From positions 1,488,001 to 1,552,000 of the forward strand of contig OZ017766.1 in NCBI GenBank assembly GCA_963969345.1: 64,000 nt of DNA. The letters are read 5' to 3'. Shown piece after piece: positions 57,716 through 64,000 of the stretch. Source of the stretch: Turbatrix aceti. Lineage: Eukaryota > Nematoda > Chromadorea > Rhabditida > Panagrolaimidae. The position numbers and the translations under genes were made by a program. Numbering within the stretch: the first letter of the stretch is position 1; every line of letters starts with the position of its first letter. Below the pieces are notes generated by a model that was not told the origin of the DNA, made no database searches, and saw only the letters and a list, made by a program, of their open reading frames with translations.

Positions 57716-58246
57716 AAGTGTCAGGGTTCATTTTGGAATTTCTTCACGAAACTTTGCCAAAAGTTTGATTTTACTATGAGAAGTTTATACTGAAAAATTC
57801 AGTATAAACTTCTCCGCTCATGATCTGACAGAGTTACGGTAGTCGAAAATCACGTTTTTGCCATTTTTGACTATTTTTGGCACGTTCTAGCTAAGCAACT
57901 ACGTTATTTTCAAAATCAGGGTATACATCAATCGACGTAGTTTTGCATGGAGAATCAGATAAAAATGTAAAAACATAGGTTTGCCACCTTAAAAAATGCC
58001 AAAATTTGCATTTGAAAAAAAGTCACAATAGCAACATTGGTTTCGGCATTTTTCAATGTAACAGCCCTACATTATCATATTTTTAACTGATTCTCCATGA
58101 AAAAATAGTCGATTGATATATGTACCTCTTGGTTCTGAAAATGCCGTATTTCGTTAGCTAAAACGTGCCAAAAATAGTCAAAAATGGCAAAAACGTGATT
58201 TCCGACTACCGTAACTCTGTCAAATCATGAGCAGTGCAACTGAATT
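57716..58246. mobile_element. Fold-back element, shortened copy
   Basis: Second copy of the element at 4615-5228, just upstream of the Argonaute start. The left arm begins AAGTGTCAGGGTTC without the outer CAAGGA, and the right arm stops near tgcaactgaatt, lacking about 80 bp of the outer end. Many small differences from the other copy show independent decay. Confidence 0.8.
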
Positions 58247-59630
58247 GAGCGGTCAGCGCAACAATTTTGCTCGTGCCGTATCGCCGTAAATCAAAGTCAG
58301 CGTTCTGGTCAAATGCCCACGGCCAAAAAACACGTCCCTGCCAGAGCTGGTGTATCACAAGCGATTTCCGTCCTGAGGTGGCCCCCTTCGCATCACTTGC
58401 CTATCAATATGCTTTTTGATACGGTCAGTACGATTAAATGTGAATGGAAAAACACTGTCGCGAGAACAAGTGTCCAAAACTATCACGATATTGTTCCATT
58501 CTTTGTTGCATTGCCAACCGTGAAACAAAAAAAAACATTTGGATGTTAGTCATCTTTACATTCAACAATATACGCAAAGAATCATGGGAAAACAAATTGA
58601 AAAGTTTGAGAAGCAAACATGTAGTTGCACGCTTCTAAAAATCCGAGAAACGCATGTACAATGTTTTTACGAGAAAACCGAATGACTTATCAGAGCAGAT
58701 TTTTTTCAGTGGTCCGAGTAGTTGCTTTCCGACCCAACGAAAAAGTCGGTTAGCGAACAAACGCAACAAGAGAGTCGAAAAAATAGCGCGCACTCAAACA
58801 ATAGACAGCGTCAGTCATTTGAAAAAAAATCTGTCCTCTCCCTTATGTACGATGGCTATCGCAAAAGCTTGATTAATGCACTTTCTCTTTCTCTGATGCA
58901 TCCATTGATCGGTCACTATAAATCGAAATCGAAATTGAATCAAATTAATAACTGTTCCCAGATGTTTGATTAAATTAATTGGCTGCGCGTGCGTGTTATG
59001 ATGTTTCAACAAAAAATGGTGATCTTTGTTGTGGAAAAAGCTTTTTTTTCGGGATTGTGCAAGAGACACCTGTATATTGAGAACAAAGAGTAATGCATCT
59101 AAATGCACTAAATTTCATGCAAAACAACGTTTTGACCAAACATACGTACATAAGATCAACGCAACATTTTTGTCGGCTTCTGAAACGCTGTCCGATCTAT
59201 TAATCATGAATTGACATCGACATATGCTTCGGAGCAGATGTTCTGGAAACCGAATAGTAAAAATACACAACAACCATTTTTTTGTAAACAGAAAAAACGG
59301 CCGTTGAAATGCAGAAAAAAGCGGTTGCTTTCACAGGTCGGAAAATGCAGTATTCGAAATCGTCCGCACCGAGGCAAAAACATTGACATTTGTTCGTTCG
59401 TCAGCACGAATTGGCTCGCGGCCTTTTTTACCTTAAATATCAGCTGCCGCGCCCCGGACCCTTCAAAAGCGCTTCCAATCCCAACCCAGTGAAACTCATT
59501 TTCAAAAAAAAATCAATAGTACATACAAAAAATGGCCCCCTTCATCTGTATGCAAATTTTTTATTAACTGAGCAAGCCGGGTGTTGTGTAAACTTTTAAT
59601 CATCATCATCTAACATACTATGATTTAGAA
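58247..59630. other. Intergenic, 1.4 kb
   Basis: AT-rich, with short frames lacking domains. No gene supported. It separates the divergent Argonaute and LIM genes. Confidence 0.45.
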
Positions 59631-60506
59631 ATGACAACAGTGGAGTCTACTTCATCGGCTGAAGCAGTATCGCCTGAGAAGACCCAACAATTCAAACAGA
59701 CTGACGTTTTCTCCTGGCTTTCATCACTTAAAAACACGGTTGCGACGGACATCTGGCAATGGTGGACGCAAGACGTCGAGCTGCCTACGACCAGCCGACG
59801 ACTGGAAAAGGTGACCCGTCGTAGGCCGCACAATCGATGGCAGTTCCGGTGTCACCAATGCAAAGGCGTGATCAGCGAGCGAGCTGTGCGCGCGAAGCGG
59901 GCTGTCCTCGCACAGGGCTTCTACTGGCACGCTTCGCACTTCAATTGCTCCGCCTGTCGGGTCCCCATTGGTCTACTGGGTTTCCCGTACGTTGTCATGC
60001 CGACAAACGACGTCGTCTGCGTAGACTGCCATCTTTTCGCCAAAGGCGGTTCGTGCACCGATTGCCAAAAGCCGCTGTTCGAGTCTTGCTGTGAATTCAA
60101 AGGCAAAAATCTGCACCGGGGGTGCTTCACGTGCACGAGATGCGGCGATCCCCTGGCCGCCAAGGGATACCTCCTCATCGAGGACAAGCCTTACGATTTT
60201 GACTGCTACCATATCAAAACCCTCGAGCCCCTCTGCAAGGATCACAATGTCACGTCCGAATTCAAGGTGAACTGAATTAAAATAATACTGTGAATCAAAA
60301 ACGTTGTTTAGCCCGATGCAGCTGTCCCAGTTTTGAATCAGTCGGCGAGCTCATCGGAAAACGGCAGCACTCCAGCATATGAAGACCCTCTTATCAAGCG
60401 GAAACCTCTCGAATTCTGCTCTTTATCGACTTTGACAGAAAACGATCCTTCCCCTGCTGATAAGAAGGATAATCCCAGTACCAAGCCCGATGAAACTGGC
60501 AATTAA
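59631..60506 (+). CDS. Two-LIM-domain protein
   Basis: Exons 59631-60266 and 60312-60506 give 276 residues. A Ser/Glu/Gln-rich N-terminus of about 70 residues precedes LIM 1 (CHQC, then WHASHFNCSAC, ending CVDCH) and LIM 2 (CTDCQ, NLHRGCFTCTRC, ending DFDCYH). The zinc ligands are complete. The tail is Ser/Asp/Pro-rich and acidic with one KRKP motif. LIM domains are protein-binding zinc fingers; partners cannot be predicted. The two domains are separated by only a few residues, as in paxillin or FHL proteins, but no LD motifs were seen. The first finger has an expanded loop (ISERAVRAKRAVLAQG). Confidence 0.82.
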
Positions 60507-60604
60507 ATACTGAAACAAACTAGTAAACTGTAAACTCGCAACACAAATACCGACACTTGTTAAAAAAATTTATCGTATGCATGAATTCGGTAGAATGAGT
60601 CAAG

Positions 60605-62247
60605 TCAAACGTTTCGAAGCCTCTTAAGTCTACGGTGCTCAATGACGTAATCTGTCATGCGGGAAAGCGCGGCAAAAAGTTCCCGGCCGGTAGGTTCGAT
60701 TAAGTTTTTAGGCAGCATAAATCCGATGGCTTCATCCATATCCCCGGGTCTCAACTCGATGCCATAGATATACGGTATGCCGAGTTCTTGCATGTAGTCA
60801 ATACTCGTTCCCGATGCCGGATACATGAGTTCCGAGATTGTACCGTAGTTATACACTGCTCCAGTCGCATTTCTTATTGCCGAAACCGCAACGCCGGCTG
60901 CGCGACGCTGATCTGCGTGGTTCGATGGCTTGTCTGACGTGTAGCCCCATGGTGAGAGGAACAGCTGCCCGTATGAGTGCAGTGACAGATAGATCATAAG
61001 ATTCTGGACATGACGCTCGACAAAAGTCCTCATGCCGTCGACTTCGGGCTCACTGAAGGCGGTTGAGCCGGCGAAGATGTTCGAACACGGCGACCGACTG
61101 CCTCCGATTTCGCCCCATCCTCGCCCGCCCCAGTTCCGGTTGGCATCAACGCCAACGCACCACTTATTTACGGTCGCGTTGTAAGAACGGGTCTTACGCC
61201 AGAGGCGGTCCTTTTCAAAGGAATACACGTAGCCATCCGGGTTCGCGACGGGTACTATGAACCAGTCAAAGTTGTTGACCAGGCTGGTGACCGCAGGGTC
61301 TCTACCGTAGTCTTTGACTAGTCGATCGATGAGGTACAGCGCCGAAGCCGGAGCTATCCATTCCCGGGCATGAATTCCAGCATCAATAAAAATTGCTGGT
61401 TTTCTCGAAATTTTTTGACCAATTTTAATGCCGACAATGCTGCGTTTCTCAAAAGTGGATCCAATAAAGAATTTTGACGCAATGTGGGGATACTCGAAAG
61501 TGAGCAGATTAAGGTAGTCGACAATTTCGTCAAAGGAGTGATAATCCCTCACGGAAAAATCATTGGACGTATGGAGACGACGTTTGTGGCGTCGACGATG
61601 CTTGTGCCTTTGAAGCCGGTCAATATCCGATTGCACATCGCTTTTGATAACAGCAAAGTCGTAAAAACCATTGCGACGTAGAAGTTTGCAGAACTTTGAT
61701 TCGAATTCAGGAGCTACCATTACGTGGGCGTACGGACGGTTACGGTGTGGCTCCAGCCAGACGTCTATGAGAGTTCGGGGATTACCTGTTGCCTACAAAA
61801 AATGGAAGAATAAAAAAATATTCATTTTTTACCGTGATGTGTAAAAATCCGAATAAGAATTAACACTATACTTTTTAATGCACAATACCGATATTGGTGC
61901 CAAAAATTGTTATGGGCAAGTGAAAATGGTATTTTTATTACCACATATTTTTTAAATCCTAGCCCCATTCTGACCCCCTAACTGAAGAAAAATAATTTCC
62001 CGTGATAACCTACTCACATCATCAAAATCAAATCCGTCAACGCTTTCAAGCTCGTCCAAAAGTGGAAGCAATCCTTCGCCTGCATTTACTTGGTATAGCT
62101 TGTACCTGAAAAACAAATTAACAATTGGTCATTTTTTATGATGTTAAACAAAACATACCCGTTGTACAGGACTGTTTTTGACTTAGATATCAACGCTGTC
62201 AAAACAACAATAACAATAAACAAAACATCCTTGAGCGCTAGTAACAT
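60605..62247 (-). CDS. Secreted M14A zinc carboxypeptidase
   Basis: Carboxypeptidase A/B type exopeptidase made as a zymogen. Exons 62247-62159, 62105-62018 and 61792-60605 join in phase to 454 residues. A signal peptide (MLLALKDVLFIVIVVLTALI) is followed by the M14 propeptide (YKLYQVNAGEGLLPLLDEL, WLEPHRNRPYAHVMV) and a very basic linker (HKHRRRHKRR) suited to furin-type cleavage. Catalytic domain: zinc ligands in DAGIHAREW and YLSLHSYG, substrate Arg/Asn in VDANRNWGG, general base Glu in YGIELRPGD. All key residues are present. No C-terminal ShK-type extension, unlike many nematode astacins or M14 proteins. Confidence 0.93.
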
Positions 62248-62798
62248 TGTCAATTAGTTCAACTGACAAAATATGTGAAAGCGTATTCAAGCAATGCAAA
62301 ACGGCTGCCACTGTCACAAGAAACGAGTCATCTGACGGTAAAGGGATAAATCAATTTCAAAAAATTGGCTGAATATGGCCTTCCAGACACCCAAACTTTA
62401 GCCAGATGCAGTTCAGGTGGTTGTTATTCAGGTGTTTGATTAGAGCTGTCTGGTTTGATCTGATCGATAAATAGACGGTACACCACCTCAACAGGCCGTA
62501 TCACAAATCAGTCGCCGCAGCCAGGCCAGTCACGACGCAGGAGTAGGTCCTATGCTTTCGGTCTCGTGTTAGGCCAGACAACCGAGATGGTTTGTTCAAA
62601 TGAATTTCTGCTGATAAGAAAAACATTGCTTGTTTTCGGCTCCGCCTCTTCTTGTTTTTCGAATTATAAGAAATAAACTATCCGATGAACACGCCCCTTC
62701 ACAACACATGTGGGCAGTTTATCAAAAAATAGCCAGATGATACATCCAAATAAGTGAAAAAACTCAAAAATACAATTCGTGTCGAGACCGTCAAATAA
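62248..62798. other. Intergenic, 0.55 kb
   Basis: Upstream of the carboxypeptidase and downstream of the APC11 gene, both minus. No gene seen. Confidence 0.45.
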
Positions 62799-63493
62799 TC
62801 AATTAAAGATGGAACTATCGTGAAAGACACGATTCATCGAAATTGCATTTTGTTTCCATTCGGTACGGCACAAAGGACAGGATGGTTTTTGCTGAGTATC
62901 GACCCAACGCGAGATGCAGTGGTAGTGGAAAGGATGACGGCATTCGCTGATCATCTGAAAGGCACAAAGGGACAATGAGGGGGAATCAAATGAAAAGCAG
63001 TCTTACAATCGGACAGTCGTCACCCGGCATCTTGCACGACGTACAACAGGCTTCAAACGGAGCCCGGCAAATACCGCATGCATCGTCGATGCTGTGTCGC
63101 CATTTCCACTTTGCTGTTGTCTAAAAAGGCAGCAAAAGTGATGCGCAAAGAAAAGGTCAGAAAACCCACAGCAACGCCCGTAACATTGATTCGAAGCGCG
63201 GTCTTGGAGGACAGGGAGATCGGCATCATTTTATTAATCGAATCGCACAGAGCATTCTTCTCCAATTGAATCTTCGGTTTCAACTCTCGCTGCTTTTTTT
63301 GTTCATCCTCATCCGAGGTATGTTCCGACGAATCCCTGTCTGTAACCATTGAAAGCAAAGAGGGTGGCTGTCGAATATCGCGGCTAAAAACAACATTTTT
63401 ACGATCATAAAAACAAAAAACTCTGACGCACAATGCAGCATCGAGATCCAGAACCATTTCGTCCATAGGCGCACCTGAGTTGTTGTTTGACAT
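62799..63493 (-). CDS. apc-11: Anaphase-promoting complex subunit 11 (RING-H2) with long N-terminal extension
   Basis: Catalytic RING subunit of the APC/C ubiquitin ligase. Exons 63493-63432, 63383-63170, 63120-63007 and 62954-62799 join in phase to 181 residues. The APC11 part starts near residue 85 (LRINVTGVATTAKWKWRH) and has the full RING-H2: CGICRAPFEACCTSCKMPG, DDCPI, then ECRHPFHYHCISRW and CPLCRTEWK. Typical APC11 is about 85 residues. Here about 80 extra residues (acidic, with SSEHTSDEDEQKKQRELK) precede it. An internal ATG pair at 63229 and 63226 would give a conventional 109-residue protein, so the longer form rests only on phase-consistent splicing. Confidence 0.85.
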
Positions 63494-63961
63494 AGTAGCA
63501 ACTGCATACGTCGGAAAACAGCAAAGACGGAATACAACCGCGTCGAGAAAGTCAGTCAAAACACGGCATAATTTTTTTCGTTCGCAGTTCTTTCGTTGCG
63601 AGAATCCCAACGCGCAAAACTTGTTATTTGAGAGCTTCCTTACTTTGTATTATTTTGGTTGCGCTTCAATTTAGTTCACCGTATATTTTTTGTCATATAA
63701 TTCAGGTTTCTGTATATCACGTTTATGCTTTTTGTTATATACAAATGGTTTTTTTTATAATTTATTTTATTAATGTAAACACATTTTTGTCTTTCTTTAG
63801 ACAATGTAAACCGAAATGGATAATTCAGAGAGACACTTTTAGCATACGATTGGTTTATTGAAGAAGTTGAACATCTGAAAAAAAGTGCATTGCGAACAAA
63901 ACAGAACGAAAGCAAAAAAATGATTGTTTTTGATTAGTTTACGACGATATAAGGAAAATTG
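63494..63961. other. Intergenic, AT-rich
   Basis: Upstream of the APC11 gene. No gene seen. Confidence 0.4.
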
Positions 63962-64000
63962 CAGTGTTGTCGGGTAACCCGACCCGAAACCCGACCCGAC
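63962..64000. mobile_element. Left end of a second CAGTGTTGTCGGG MITE, cut by the window edge
   Basis: Starts CAGTGTTGTCGGGTAACCCG exactly as the element at 7363-7442 and continues in gacccg units to the edge. Confidence 0.8.

Overview
The window is nuclear DNA of a nematode. Three things point there together: a protein with a nematode-type DB cysteine module (14.5-15.8 kb), an Argonaute of the nematode-expanded kind that has lost most slicer residues (54.8-57.6 kb), and a short interstitial array of the nematode telomere unit TTAGGC (about 54.0 kb). Supporting signs are very short introns (mostly 43-110 bp, ending in TTTTCAG), a lone SH2-kinase of the type expanded in worms, and several genes whose first in-frame ATG lies 0-15 bp after a TTTNCAG acceptor, as expected where a spliced leader is added in trans. 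The exact clade cannot be fixed from the window alone. Exons are GC-rich at third codon positions; introns and intergenic DNA are AT-rich and carry many homopolymers.

Layout. 0-3.4 kb: UBR3-like E3 ligase (minus, runs off the left edge) and RNA polymerase II subunit RPB4. 3.6-6.6 kb: Dishevelled, with a fold-back element in an intron. 6.9-8.5 kb: hyccin/FAM126 with a small hAT-like MITE in an intron. 8.8-9.2 kb: an unresolved frameshifted coding fragment. 9.5-12.3 kb: SH2 tyrosine kinase and a multi-pass receptor-like protein. 12.8-15.8 kb: prohibitin-2 and a secreted DB-module protein. 17.1-18.7 kb: an LRAT/NlpC-P60-fold (EGL-26-like) protein with a small gene nested in its intron. 19.2-25.3 kb: secreted LDLa protein, secreted Cys-glutathione peroxidase and an SLC26 anion transporter. 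25.5-26.6 kb: GAPDH. 28.0-31.6 kb: a compact same-strand run MRPL27, LIN-7, ISCA2, TTC19. 32.1-33.3 kb: organic solute transporter alpha. 35.4-39.5 kb: two unrecognised genes flanking a 1.3-kb fold-back element. 39.7-42.3 kb: trehalase with two possible C-termini. 42.3-47.4 kb: a gene-poor stretch with two TIR elements. 47.4-50.1 kb: TMEM138 and PCH-2/TRIP13, divergently transcribed. 51.9-53.6 kb: SAMHD1-like dNTPase. 53.7-54.5 kb: a TIR element enclosing telomere-like repeats. 54.8-57.6 kb: Argonaute. 59.6-63.5 kb: two-LIM protein, secreted M14 carboxypeptidase and APC11 with an unusual N-terminus.

Most genes are ordinary single-copy housekeeping or signalling genes and do not form one pathway. 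The best cases for shared expression are the 28.0-31.6 kb run (three of four genes mitochondrial), RPB4-Dishevelled (257 bp apart) and the divergent TMEM138/PCH-2 pair. The accessory signal is a set of short non-autonomous inverted-repeat elements; three have clear 8-bp target duplications (two exact, one with a single mismatch) and one a 3-bp duplication. Exon limits were derived by hand from splice consensus and reading phase. They are internally consistent but unconfirmed by RNA.
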